From: Serinus canaria | Taxonomy: Eukaryota > Chordata > Aves > Passeriformes > Fringillidae | Assembly (NCBI RefSeq): GCF_022539315.1 | Contig: NC_066317.1 | Coordinates: forward strand, 43,370,435-43,434,434 | DNA length: 64,000 nucleotides | Direction: 5' to 3' | In this document: in pieces, positions 46,509 to 60,181 of the stretch | Numbering within the stretch: position 1 is the stretch's first letter | Layout of the letters: each line of letters begins with the position of its first letter | Made by a program: the position numbers and the translations under genes | The notes under the pieces: generated by a model | Database searches by the model: none | Told to the model about the DNA's origin: nothing | Seen by the model: only the letters and a program-made list of their open reading frames with translations

Positions 46509-49500
46509 GTCTAAATTTGTTTCTTAGATTGAATAAAAATTTCATACATCTTGAATTTTCCTGCTAAATATTAAAATATTGTTTCCTCTAATGTCCTAAA
46601 ATGCCCTTCAGTTCAGTGAATTTCCAGAGATTTTAAACTGGAGCAGCAAAACCTGTGTTTAATCAGAGAATTTTCAACATTTCTCTTACATTTTTGAATG
46701 TTCACAGATAAAACAAGAGTGAAAACAATATATGTTATTATCTTCACTTTTTGGCCTTTCATCGCTGCAGGTGTGACTGATGAATGCAATTAGTGTCTAA
46801 ACTCCTGAAGGAAAGTCAAGAGAGACTTGAAAGAACTTGAATTTCTGTACAAGACTTAATTTTTTTTCTGTTTTTATATTGGCAAGGGAAATGTTGTGTA
46901 TTTATCCATGCTTACAAAAATAAGCTGATAAAAGACTACTTAAGAGTAGAATTGATTTTTACTTCATATTTCATATTCCATTACAACTGCTAAGAGCTGA
47001 TCTACACCTCTGTGGTATAGCTTTATTTATTCCTTTTCAGCATCCATAAGGAATATGAGCAGAATGTTTTGGCATAAATTCCTGGATAAGGATTGAGTGG
47101 GCAATACCTGAAAAATGTTGGTTGAGGTTTCCTTGCTACCACCTTCAATCCAAAGCAGTATCTTTAATAGGGGTTGTCGAGCCCTATCATGGACACATTA
47201 ATCTACCTGTGTGGAGTCAGCTGTGTTCTGCCACTGCCTGGTCTCTTGGCCTGTCTCCAGCTTTTCCTCCTCAGCTGTTCAGCTGTCAACCATGGGTGGG
47301 TAGTGCTTCCTGATAAACCAGTGCTCAGATTGGTTGGCAATGCAAACAAGTCTTTGGCCTTTGAAACAAGTGAATATCGGCTGCCAAGAGGATCAGGTTC
47401 CCAGTTTCGCTGCCCTGTGCTCTCTCCATTTCCAGTTGGTTTTGCAGAAGTAACTAGGTTTGGATTAAGGCTCACAATTTTAGACAGAAATAAATCTTCT
47501 AACTGCATTTTTTCAGGCTTTTATAGAGAAACACAAGAGCTCCCAGTATGCAACAGCTTTTTGTTTCTATGTACCTATATTTGTCTGGCCTTGGCATTAA
47601 TTAGAGCAGGGTTACTTTTAGATTGTTGTCAGATGGTAAATTTTATTTGAATGTGATACTGCATCCTGTCCTTTAGTTTTTATATTTCTGCATGTCTGCC
47701 ACAGCTCATTGAAAGGAAGGGATCATGTAGCATCTGGTAGACTAAGGACCACTGAAACAAAATGCTAAATAATAAATGCCTCTTCCTGGTTACTAAATGT
47801 TACTAAATTGTCTGACTTCAAAAAAGTTTGCCAAATGAATTTTTTGAGTAACCTCATTCTGACAGCTATAATCTTTGAGTGAATGTGGTACATAGAAATA
47901 AATATTGATAAAAAATTCTTAGCTACATTTATTTTATTCTGGCTGAAGTGCAACCCTTTAATCTAAAAAAAAACCAAAAAACTAACAACAACCAAAAATA
48001 AATCAAGTAAATTTTAATAAGCTCTTTTTGTCAAAAGAAGGAGGAAAGCCAAACCTCTTTCCTGTGTGACAGTAAAGAGAGAGACAGGCACAGAAGGCAT
48101 CACTAGTCACTTCACACTCTCCTGTAGAATTATACTGAAGGGAAAATACTGAACAGCAGGGAAAGTATAGAATTCATGTGCAAAGGAATATTTGTTATAA
48201 TCTTTTCTTCCTAGTAAAATTCTCAGAAAGCCAGAAATCATGAGTGCTGCATTATGACTGTAGAGACTTAAAGAAGAAAATATCTGAAGTGCATTAACAC
48301 TTTCTAGTCTCTGCCATTTCCATTCCTATGGAAGCATCAATTCTTTTCTGCTTCCTATAGAAGCATCAATTCTTTTTTGACACTGCAGCAACTCATGAGA
48401 ATACAATGGAAAGTCAAAACTGGTTTAAGGTGGCCCTGCAGTTGTTCAGGGGTGTTTTCCTTTTACCTACATATAGTCAAGTAATATGATTCTGAAAAGC
48501 AACTCCTTAGTTAGAGTCAGTGTGGCAGGTCATTTGCTGCTAAATCACCTCATACATAGCAATATTGGTTCTGATCCAACAAGCATTGCTGTGATTACAA
48601 AATAAATTAGTTCCCTGAAAATATTTTCTTTAAGCTTCCTCTAGCCCATAGGTTTCCTCTTATTCTGCTGGCTAATAAAAATTTTTCAGCATCTCTCCTT
48701 ATTTTGTTCAACAAGGAAAAGCAGGGAGCATCTTGTGCCTTCTTCCACTGACCACAGTGTACTCCCTTCCTGAGCAGCTTTGGTTCAGCTCTACAACACT
48801 GAGTGTGAATTGCACAAAAGGCTGTTGATCTGGCTTTGATTTTAAAATTTTTTCATTATTTTACAGAGCTAAATGTTTGTGTTATTCTCAAAGTGAACAC
48901 TGGTAGACTTAATTAACACTACTCTGCATGGTGTGCTGGAACAGTACGGTGCAACTACAGTTTTTCCCTCTATAGAAGTGGCAGGTCCATGCTTTCTGTT
49001 AACCATCACCATCTGAAGGAGAAATTATGCTGTCCTTTTTCATTAACTAGTTATCTCTAACTTCTTCTCAAGCCATCTCTAACAACTCTTCTCTGCTGAG
49101 AAGAGGTGGTTTCTTTTTGCAAAGGAAGAAATTTTCTTCCTCTGTAGCAGTGCACAGGAAAACATTGGCTTTCCTACATTTAGTGCCTATCTCAGATGCC
49201 TTTATTTAGCACTTACTGATACTTCCTAAAGTTTGGTTATATCTCTGAAGTTTTAAAATACCTATACATATATACATAGCTAATATACACCAGAGCTTTT
49301 TTTTACTTGATGGATATTGGATTTCCACTTCTCTTCAACCACTAAACATTAGCTAAGTAAGGAAAGAGAGAACAATCTTTCCAAAAACTCATGGATCTGT
49401 CCTTATGATAAAGATCATGAAGTGACCTGAATTTCCAGCCTACATGGCCTGAACTCTGAAACCGTACTGAGAATCTGAGAAGCCTATAGGACAGATATTT

Positions 49501-52500
49501 CTGTATTAAGAAAAGAAAAACTGTTCTCAAAGGATTAATTTTATAGGCAGGAAAAAAATAGGACAAGCTGATCTGGCTTGTCTGCACACTCATTTCACAG
49601 GAAATAGAAACAAAAAATAAGAGCTGCATTAGGGGAAAGAGTTAGGGTGATAATAGCTGGCAGGAAATGGGATTCCAGTGGGAGGTAAACAGCCACAACA
49701 AAAATGTGTGCAAATAGGAAATAGCAAAGTCTGTTGCCATTGATGTAGAGTAGATACTCTGATTCTATACTGCCTAGGTTTGATGCTGCCTATGGAGTGC
49801 ACAGAGCATGCCAACCCACTCAGGTTTACTCCCAACTCAGTATTGCTGATTTCAGAGATTGCATGTGGTCTGTCACTGAGCCAAACATGGGTAAATACCT
49901 TCTTTTTTTTTTAATGTGTAAGTCACTATTTGGTATCTGTCAGTTAGCATGTATCTAAATTGTTGTGAAAATGCTTAGGGACAGGAATTGTCATTTAAAT
50001 TTTTCCTTGTTTGTAATTAGAATGCAGTAGTTGGTCATTCTTGGTAACACTGTATTTTGAACAATGACCTTGAAGCATTATAGCAATCTCTTCTTAAGTT
50101 TACTAATATGTCAGCTATATGCACCATAAGGATTTACTATGGCAGGACCTAATCTATAGAAGCTTAATCTGTTCTTATAAGCAACAACAACAAAAAAAAA
50201 AAAAGAAATCAGATTAATTTTGTGGTAATATAGGTGTAAGCACCTGATGAACATGGTCATTTTTTACTGCTTTTTATATTGTTTTATTTATGTAAGAATA
50301 ACTGTGGTATGGAAATTACTATAAATAATGCATTGCTTTTCTGCATATAGAGAAGAGAAAACTGAATCTGCCAGGTGAGGTGTTTGAAGCAGCATATTTG
50401 CTAAGTTGTTTTGGCTGCTGGAATTTCATCTTCTTTTATTTCCCTTGCCACTCAGCTAGGGAAACAGACAAACAGAATCTGACGTATTAAAGAGGAATCT
50501 AAGAAGAGAAATAAAGTGTCAAGATTAATCAGTAAGAATGTTGGACTAATGTGTTGTCAGCTGAGAAGAAGAATAAGACAAAGAAGATTATATCACTACT
50601 TCTAGTGTCATTATTAAAGGTACATGTGACAAATTCATCTGAACCTGATGAGATTAACAAAATCAGCATATGATATTAAGAAATACTGTAATCTATTACT
50701 CATTTAATAAAAGCTGTCTTCATCCAGTATAGTGGAAACCAGTATAAAATCCAGAGCATATAAGCAATCTAGCACTCCAGAGTATCACATTTTGTAACTG
50801 CTAAAATTATTCTGAAATATAACTTACGTAAACTAAAAAGCTACAAAGTAGGTAACTCTTAACAGAAAGCCACTACCATGGTTAAATTTAACATTCTTTT
50901 GGGAGAGAAAAGTTTCTAGGGTGTTAGTCATGCTAGTATAAATCATAAGGCAAATGCTTCCTTAATTAGGCACATATCCTAAAACAGGGATACACAGAGA
51001 TTTTATATAATTGAGCTATTGAGTAGTTCTGCCTTTCAGTCTGAAACAGATACTCATTTTAGCTTGGGTCAGCAATTGTCTGTCAAACCTTTCAACACTT
51101 CTCTGCAGGAAAGGTCTGTATCTTTCTAATTCTGGGAAGATTCAATTTGGTTATTGGCAGAAGTTTTCAGTATTACTTGAAATTCATCCAATTAAATGAA
51201 TTCCACATTTCTGGGTGTGAATGCAGACAGCCAAGAGCAGTGCCAACATTAATTTACCATTATATATGAGCATAATGTCACAGAAGGCCAATTTACTCAG
51301 TCTGTCTCCCAGACAGCACACAGTTGTTACTGTATTTCTGGCAGGATCTTTTCCTGGTCTAGTGTGAGATTATATTCTACTTTATGTGAGTATGTGATAG
51401 GAAGGGGAAGGAATGGCAGGTGCATATCTAAGAGTTTCCTTAATTTGCTTTATTTTGAATCAGCAACCACATAGCAGGTTAATTGCTGCTTGATTTGCAT
51501 AGAACTTCTTTGTTACTGCAGAAGTGACTGAATGTAAATCCCAGATTTGAAAGGAAACTTGGCAAAACTGTGCCCTACAAATAGTTCAGAAGAAAATGTC
51601 TGAACTAAAAATCCTTGTTTGCCATCATTGCTCCTATGCTCTTGAGGTCTTATCAACACTCTCTCAGAGAACAAAATAGACAATTTAAGAGTTCTAAAGA
51701 GCAAGCCAAAACAACTCAATATGTTCAGCCTGTAACAGCATTAAATGGATTTTTTTTTTTTCCCTTTCCTAATTTTTTATTCTTCTTTCACTGAGGTCCC
51801 TTAGGTTGCTTGGAACACTCCAAATTACACTGTTTGGATTTTTTTCCTAAATGAATGGGTTTTTATATTTAACCCATTTTTCACTGCCTGTCATATCTTA
51901 GTCAGACTGCATATATCCTTTCTAAAATTAATTTGCTGTTTACTAGAATATGAAGTTACATAGTCTTAGAAATACAAATACCTAAGTAATTTCAAGAAAC
52001 AAGTACAAATACCATAGTAATTGCAAGATTTTCATTATAAGTAGCCCTTAAAGGGCTATCAGCAAAACCTTTAAATTACTATGAAAAGTCACCTACTCCC
52101 AGTAAACACCTCAATGAGAAATTATGCATTCAGCTAGTTATTTTTATTTAAGTGGATAAAACAGGAAGATGTACCACATTAAATACATGAATAGATAAAC
52201 AAATGTGAATTCAAGTGCCTATTAAAATTATCTATTATTAAATAAAGGTTTAGTATTTTCATATGGAATCAAGTTGGAAATATTTTGTTGTTAACATTAG
52301 ATTTTAAAGATAATTATGGTGTTGTTAAGTAATAGTTTAATAATATGGTTTTAGCACTGCATATGTATGTTGCCCTCTTATTTTCCAGTTGAGATTAAAA
52401 ACATCCTGGTGAAGCTTCCAGTCATCAGTAATACAGGACAGCCTTTTTGTACTTTGTTAGTGTAAAGAGTGCTAAGATAACATAACTGAACATTGTTTTA

Positions 52501-53689
52501 TATCGTATTAAGAAAGCTACCTGAGATGCCAAAATATCAAATGTGACAAAAGTGTATTAGACAAGCATAAAGCCTCATGTGTTCCCACTTAAAAGGGCAG
52601 GAAACGATACCGTGATAACGCAGTTGTTGTAAGTGCAGGCTGATATTGAAGATGCTGCGTGTCAGTACTGTCACTGTGAGCCTTATGTTGGGCTTTCTGT
52701 TCCTCTCCTGCTCTCCCAGGGTCCTGCCTTTCTTCCCTTGCTGCTTGCATCTCCTCCCATTCCCCTCCCTCTTCCTGTACTCACTTTGGAAGAGTTGGAG
52801 TGGTGTTACTGGTGTGGCTTCTCAGCTCAGGAGGAAAGACATGCTGAGCACCTTTATTCTCTGTCCACACATTGCTGTGCTCCCCTTGCTTTGCAAAGTG
52901 CAGAATAAGCTGCTCACATATTAAGTGAGAAGGTGTGGGTGTCAGCTCCTAATTACAGCATGTCAACTACCATATCTGCGAATGAGGATCTGGGCTGTTC
53001 CCACTACTGTCAGTAGCAATCCACAGTCCACGGAGGTTGGAATGCTGTGGCTAGGACTTCCCTAAAGGACATCCTTGCTTGCTGCTGAGAAACATTGACC
53101 AATACTGAGTTCTGGACTCCATTGGTTGCACTGTCTATATCACCATTGCCTGTACTGACCACAGCTTCCTTGACAAGTACAGGAAATCAGATATGCTTAA
53201 ATGAGTAAATCTCTCTCTAACAGCTTTTGTTCCCAGAACAGTGGTTAAGGAATAATAAGGAAGGAGGCGAAGTGCAAGGGTTTTGATAACAAAAGACTGA
53301 GAAATACAGCAGAGATGCCAGAACTTTCTATTGCCTCTCCCATGAGCTATTGCCTCTTCCATGCAATGTTTCCTAAGAGAGATCCCATCAAAGCAGCTGC
53401 ATTAGATTGGGTTAGTATTTGGGAGATTCACAGATACTCCCAGACACTTCCCCTGTCATTTAGGAAATTGTAATGATTCTTTCAAAAAGTGTTAAGAATA
53501 GTAAGCATGCAATACTATCTGTTGGGAGGAAAGGGTCAAAGCTGGAAGATTTGGTAAGGAGGGAATAGTTCTGCTCAAAGTGACTTTGAAGCTGAGAATA
53601 CCAAGATTATCAGTGTGGGTAACTCCATTTATTATGCCTAGTTTACTCATCCTCTGCCTGTTTTGAGAAGTAGAATTTCTGTGTAGGGA
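46509..53689. other. AT-rich unique DNA, no gene seen
   Basis: The longest frame, 47174-47650 (+, 158 codons), has no family resemblance and no splice context. A 25-bp near-duplicate (CCTATxGAAGCATCAATTCT) lies at 48325 and 48354. A GC-richer pyrimidine-rich patch at 52620-52910 has open frames but nothing recognisable. A-run at 50191-50203. Confidence 0.5.
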
Positions 53690-53910
53690 TAACACACTTG
53701 CACAGACATGCTTGAGCCTCCTGTTGGGAGAGAGAGAGAGAGACCATAAAGGCTCAGCCTCCACCTGTCTGCCACCCAGAATTGTTAGCAAGCTAACTAA
53801 AAAAAGCTGCTCTTTGCATTTCAGCTGTGGTTTGGTGTTTGGCCTGGTAGTCTGGCCAATATGTGTCAATTCACACAGTATCACCACTTGTTCTCTGTGA
53901 CATTGTGGGG
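53690..53910 (+). mobile_element. Possible LTR 3' part (U5-like) fragment
   Basis: The stretch CTCCTGTTGGGAGAGAGAG, then AGCAAGCTAACTAAAAAAAG, CTGCTCTTTGCATTTCAGCT and GTGGTTTGGTGTTTGGCC resembles the R/U5 part of avian ERV LTRs, where AATAAAGCTGCT would be the poly(A) region. The TGACATTGTGGGG at 53898 recalls a leader after a primer-binding site. No U3, no TG…CA ends and no target duplication are found, so this is a weak call. The minus-strand 177-codon frame at 53492-54025 overlaps it and is not accepted as a gene. Confidence 0.3.
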
Positions 53911-56900
53911 AAAGGAGCATGGTGGATTCAAAGAATGCACCTTGCAAACTGTTCAACAATTCCATGAGTGAACCACATGGCTGGGGAGTATGACACAGGG
54001 GATTTAATTTAAACCAGTGCTTCATAGGTTTGCTTGGTTATCATAGAGGCTGGAAAGGATCTCTGGAAATACCACCTTAATCAGAACAAAACAAGCGTAA
54101 AAGAAAAAATTGATCTGTAAACTGTAAACAGCAAACCTGGGCTTACAGGGTCATATTTCCTGTCTTTAGCCCAAGCTAACTGAAGTTGTACTGCTTGCAG
54201 ACAGTTAAAAGCAAAGTCAGGAGCAGTACAGTACTAACTGTGTGTCTTCAACAACTTCTTGCTGAGTTCCTTTGAGAAATTCTGCAAGGAAGCAGATATC
54301 TGGCTGTTAGAAGAATTCCCAATTTGCTTTGCACTTGCGTCCCGGGGCTATAAGTTTCTGTTATGAAACAAGTGTAGTACTCTTGTGCTTTAAAAAAAAA
54401 AATTAACAGGCTCTGATTTATATAACTTATATTGTTTCCAGAGGAAAAATATAAGTGCTCAAAACAATGATGGTAAAAAGTAAGGTGTATATGTTTGTAT
54501 ATACATACCACATATATGTGAAATAAATTAAGAGCTGATTATTTATCATAATAGCTATTACAATGTTCTTAGAATTTTTTCACAAAATTAATGTATAAAT
54601 GCATTTTGAAGGAAAATAGTATTTCAAAGTTCTAGATGAGAAAAATGGTAAACATTTCCCCCCTTTATTTTTGCCATTGTATATTTTGGTGTTGTAATAC
54701 AGAAAATTTTATGTCCTATATCCTGTCTTTCCTCCAGCTCTGTCATTCATTTACTATTCCATACCATTTTAAATAATAAATTTGGTAATAATCTCAAAGA
54801 GGTGTATATATAAGTCTAAATCTTGGATTCATTTTGTAATAAATATAGAGAAGCAATAGCAATCTTATCTATATTATTCTAAGACAGCCCACATTACAAA
54901 GCTTTAATATTTTGGAAGAAATTTTGACTTCTTAATTTCTGTAGCCAAAGAATCAAAAATCTTTTTTTTCAACCTACCAAAAACTACTCACGTTTGCTGT
55001 GCAATTAGTCTAATTCACTGAAATTTGGCAATTATTACAAGCATTATTTGACATCATGAAATATCCGTTATGTTGCTTTGTTCCTACAGTTTCATATCAC
55101 TCTGCAATATAATCTTCATTTTTATAGTGTTGTCAGTTTTGATCAGTTTCAGCAAATATTTTTGAGTACTTTTCTAAGAAGTAAACCTTGACTGCTTTAT
55201 CAACCACTTCATGTAATCTCTCAATTAAAACTCCATTGAGTCTTCTTTCACTGCACATAATGCTTTTATATCCTCTATAATCTAGTATATGCTGTTTTGC
55301 TAGGCTGGAAAATTGTTTAAAGTTGCATGTCTTTTTCAGTCATTAATTTGTTGACCTTTTCAATTTGTTTAAAAATATGCTCAGTCTTTTGTTGCGTTAT
55401 TCTCTCAGTACAAACAGAATAACTTAATTGCAGGCTCTTGACCTAAAGCAGTTGAGAGGAAACTAGTCACACAGTCCTGTGCCTAAATGTCTAGAGCTAT
55501 CATTTTCATGTTTTAAGAACTCTCCTTTCCTTCTAATGAGCTATTCCAGGACATTACATACTGCCACATTATTAAGACATGCAGCTTGCCATGGGGATCT
55601 GGATACCACATTGTATCTGGAACCCGTGATTTTGAATAGCTTTGTTAATCTGTTCTCCCATAAAGAGTAGTAGTTGGAATTTCTAAAATATGTATTAATC
55701 CCATCCTGCCCACAGTAATCAAAAGCAAAAAAAAAAAAAAATATAAAAACAGACAAACAAAAACAAAACTAAAAACCCTCCCCCCACCTCCAATCCACAA
55801 GACAAAACCCAAACCAACCAAAGGAAAACACCTCAGCATAACAACCAACTCCAAGGTTCAATTAATTCTGGCTTGAAACATTCTGATGCAGACAGGGGCA
55901 TCCCAGTTAATTGATCATGTACAAGTTTCTGTTCTCTAAGATATTCTTCCTTAGTAGATTTCTATTGAGTTTATTCAGCTGTCATGCGTATATATCTTAG
56001 GATCCTGGAAAACTTACTTCATTACTGATGGAACAATTACATTTTTAGTTGTGAAGAGGGAGTAAAGTTTGCAAAGCAGAGTTCCCAATACTTTGCTGGT
56101 CATGAAGGTGTTGCTAAGAAACAAGGGGGATTTAACTTTCATGAATGTATTTTTCATGAAGTCTGAGCAAGAAGCCTAATAACTTTGGATTTATCTAATG
56201 TTTTTGAACTGATTTGAAAATGTCATTCCTTCATGGTGGTGTTCTACTCACTTCAGAACCATAATGAATTAAAAAATAAATATTATTTCACTGAAATGGT
56301 ATTCCTACTTTCCATAGGGGGCAATTGGATACAATGAAAGCCTCAAAAATTGATGGGGACAAAGAAAACCCAACAGGAAGTAAATATATTGTATGCATAT
56401 ATCTTTAATTAAATGGTATTCTATTTTTTATTACCGTCAATCTCAATTAGAAACCAATTGATAAGTCCTTTCACTTATTCTTCTTATTCTTCTTGTTGTT
56501 CTTGTTATTCTTCTTGTATAGAAGACCTCTGAAATAGCTAATCTCTCCTTTGTTTTATTGCTCTTGAAAGTCAAATTTCCCTTGATAATAATCTGTTTTG
56601 TCAAGTTACAGAAAAAATAATTAAAGGTGCTCATAGCTAACTCATCCCTCTGCCAACAAACTAAACAGATAAATTGTTTAGGAATGCAAACAAAAACTAG
56701 CCTTTATGAATAATGGAAAACTGGTCTTATAATATTTATGCTGGTAGACCTAGCAGTGGTAGGATTGATTTCCACACAATCAAATTATAATGATTGGAAT
56801 TGTAGCTGTCGCTCTATTGAATACTGATAAAAGCATAAATTTAGCCATCAGTGTTACAAGACTGCACCATAATCCTGAGACTGCTCTGAAAGTAAAGAAT

Positions 56901-57837
56901 TTACTGGACTGAAAGTGAGGAATTAATTCAGGCAGTCATAAGGTACGCTGATCTTGGAAAAAGCCTGCTTGTGGACCTTATTTTTTGAAAAGCAAAGGAG
57001 TACCAGTTTCTTTCTTGTGAAAAGAAGAGCTGGATATTGTGACCCTCTAAAGGACACTGAGGTCAATACACATTTCTTCATTCCTCTGTATGGATGTACA
57101 AAGCTAAGATAACAAACCTTAATCATTGGCCCAGCCTCTCTTTTGAATATTACTGTGTTTCAGAGATGATACTTAGAAAAAATTATTATGATTATTATTT
57201 CCTAATATCATTAGGGAATTCAAAACAGTCTAAATAAAATTAAAAGCTTAGTCATTCTCCAGACTGGATGAGAACAAATATGTTAAAGGAAGAATGCTCT
57301 TTTATATTTTAAAGTACACACTGTTAGTAGAAATATTTTAGATTTGCAACCATCATAGCAAACAGAACTTTTGAGTGTCTTAAATATTTGCATTATACAC
57401 ATTATGAAAAAAAAGAGATAAATGTACATCCTAAAATCTTGACATGTACCGATGTAGTTGTACTTACCATGTTAGCAGAAGCTGGAGTTTGCATAAATTA
57501 CTTTTCTCAAAACTCTCAAAATATTTCCTCAAAAATTCAATGGAATTTGGCAGACCTATTTTTTTCCTACAATGCTACGAGAATCTCTATGTTTACAGAA
57601 CAAAACATACCTTCAATTTGTTGGTTTCCAAAACCAGTCCCAAATGTATCAGTGAACACTTGTTGTTCTTTATCGAAATTGATTTACTTGTCCTTACCAA
57701 ATGTTCATTTGATTTTTGTTTTGCCCTCAGCAAGTTTATTTTCCTAGGACTAATTTCTGCCTGAACTCACTGACATTATCTAGATGTGCAGTTACATATC
57801 CATATATGATATATGCATACACACACATGCACATACA
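53911..57837. other. AT-rich unique DNA, no gene seen; low-complexity tracts
   Basis: An A-rich tract with CAAACAAAA motifs lies at 55726-55772, followed by CCCTCCCCCCACCTCC. A degenerate (TTCTTN)n tract lies at 56475-56517. An alternating AT and CACA stretch precedes 57838. No coding exon or RNA gene was recognised. Confidence 0.5.
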
Positions 57838-57895
57838 TAGGGGGCGTGGCCACCGGGGTGGAATAGATGTACTCCGAGCTGGTTAAGCAAATCAA
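57838..57895. other. Isolated GC-rich, CpG-bearing island of about 58 bp
   Basis: TAGGGGGCGTGGCCACCGGG followed by GTGGAATAGATGTACTCCGA and GCTGGTTAAGC stands alone within AT-rich DNA, directly after a CACA/ATAC microsatellite-like stretch. GTGGCC, CCGAG and TGGTTAAG recall words of tRNA-Ser, but not in the right order, and no cloverleaf can be drawn. It may be a transposon end. Unidentified. Confidence 0.3.
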
Positions 57896-59983
57896 GTAAA
57901 ATGTTCTCTTGCCCCAAAATCTGAAGGAAGATGACAAAACATAACTAAAAAGAAGAAAGAAGAGGAGTGGGAAAAAATATTTTCTTAGTAACTGTTATAC
58001 CTATTACAAGCTTTTTATACCCACTACAACCTACTAACCTAGCTTTAAATCTGCTGGAAGGTAAGGGCTTGAGGACAGCTGAATAGTCACATGAAGGTGT
58101 TAATTGCACTTTATGTCTTACTAAAGCCATATATATTTTTGGAGAATCTTCTGTGCAATCAGTTTTGAAGTATGTGTTGCACAACTATATAGTAATAAAC
58201 AAAATAAATTAAATGAGAGAACCTCTGCCAGAGCACCACATTTTATAGGAGATTAGATGTAGGGCAATGCTTAGTGCCCTTTGTGTGAAGACAGATTGTA
58301 TATTAGAATACAAGAAGAAACTGACAGGGAAACTTTGAAAGAAAATGATGTAGTAAGAAAATAAGGTGTTCTTTATTTTCCCCTTTATTCTTGCTCCTCT
58401 TTCTTCAATTTCAAACTTCAGCGAAGTTAATGTCAAAGCTCTGGAATACAACAGGGGGTAAATAATTTTTTTTCATATTTCTTGAGTGCTTTATTATTAA
58501 GACTATAGAAAGTTCATGTAAAAGAGAAGAAATGCTGAAAAAGATAAAAGTACAAAGTGTTACATCGAAGATCTGCCTTGACTGCAGAAGTTCATTATAC
58601 CATTCTCTTAAAAAAAAAAAAAATTAAAAAAACAGCACAGACTTTTTGCAGGGTTTTCAATTTTCCTTATTCTTCTAACTCTCAACTTGCTGCTTCAGTT
58701 TTTTTTCCAGACTTAACTTCCCCCTCCCTGGCAAGTCAGCACTATGGTTGACTGACCTCAGTGGCTCTGAAGCTCTTCACACCTTCTGCTGATGGTTTCT
58801 GACACCGGTTTAAAAGCACCCAAATTGGATTAATGTCTCCCACATGCAGGTGCTACCTATCTCAGGAAAGACTCCTTCATGCAAAGAATATTTTGGAAGA
58901 CAGTGTTTTTTATTAAAAGAATTGTAGTATATTTCACAAAAAAGTAGCAGGTCACAGATGAAGCCATTTTATACCAAAAAATTGTCTGACAGAACAGCTC
59001 ATGTGGGTAAAGTAGATCTCACTTAGGGAAAGCTCTAGACAAATACCTCTTTATTAAAAAAAAAAAAAATTAGAACTTCTGAAACTTTTCCCAACAGATA
59101 TATCAGATTCATAATTTAAAACCCAGACCAAACCTAAACAAAGAAATTTTTTAACAGGCAATGGCAGGTGTCAAAAGGAAATCATATCAGAGTCCTGTGT
59201 TTGCCACACAATCTAGGGCCTCTCCACAGAATAAATTAGGGTTTTTAATAAATACTGTATTTTTTAGAATGTTAAATATTATGCAAGGGTGTAGTTTATC
59301 CTATATCATTTTTTCCATCCCCCTACTAATATATTCTAGCATATTTCATTACCTCTGGTGTAATCTGAAGTCAAACTTAATAATTTACTGCAACAACACT
59401 GAAACAAAGAAGCTGTCTTTTCCTACTTCTCTTTTGAAAAAGTGAAGGTGTTATTAATGTAATACAACAAATGTAGACATCGGTTTCTGCTGAAACTAAG
59501 AAGATTTAATTCCTTTACTGGGCAGAAAATTCTGCTTTCTCAGATTTCTCAGACTGCTCCAAATTTTTTCTTGAAAGTCTTGTCTCATATTACTGTGCTG
59601 TGTAATATTTCTTCAGCAAGTTTGGTGTGATAAATCAAGGATCAGCAAAGTTCTGGTATTCTGATGGATTAATGTCACAGAAAAAAGATAAAAGGACCTC
59701 TGGTGGTATTATTTTTCAGTATTTGTTGAAAAAAAAAAGAAATACAAAATGTATCAAGCGGGAGAGGGTTAAAAGCATAGGACAGAAGTGGAACTGAATA
59801 GAATTTTAAATTATGAAAAAAATTACTGCAATTCAGCAATGGGAAGTGCAATTCACATAGGATTATGGCAATTAAATTTCTAGTACAAAAAAGGCTTAAA
59901 GAAATAAGGTTATTCAGTCTACAAGTTTTTGTTTAAGAATAAGGGAGGAGCAAATAATGCCCCAACGAAAGTCATCTAAAGAT
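57896..59983. other. AT-rich unique DNA, no gene seen
   Basis: A-runs at 58610-58623 and 59057-59069. Open frames (58557-58751, 59161-59445) have no recognisable content. Confidence 0.5.
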
Positions 59984-60129
59984 GATGGATGGATGGATGG
60001 ATGGATGGATGGATGGATGGATGGATGGATGGATGGATGGATGGATGGATGGATGGATGGATGGATGGATGGATGGATGGATGGATGGATGGATGGATGG
60101 ATGGATGGATGGGTGGATGGTTAGATAGA

Positions 60130-60181
<52 letters not shown>
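59984..60181 (+). repeat. Compound tetranucleotide array GGAT-GATA-GACA
   Basis: A long (GGAT)n block of about 34 units (59984-60120, one GGGT variant near the end) passes into about 6-7 GATA units (60123-60148) and then about 8 GACA units (60148-60181). The three blocks differ by single-base steps, as if one array mutated and re-expanded. The minus-strand frames reading HPSI, YLSI and CLSV repeats (59972-60230) come from this array. Confidence 0.97.

Noticed and set aside
47174..47650. 158-codon frame with hydrophobic start
   Set aside because: The N-terminal hydrophobic run looks like a signal peptide at first, but the rest has no recognisable domain, and the composition matches the surrounding non-coding DNA.
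57838..57895. tRNA-Ser relic
   Set aside because: GTGGCC, CCGAG and TGGTTAAG words are present, but they are out of order and no acceptor stem, anticodon arm or T-arm can be drawn.
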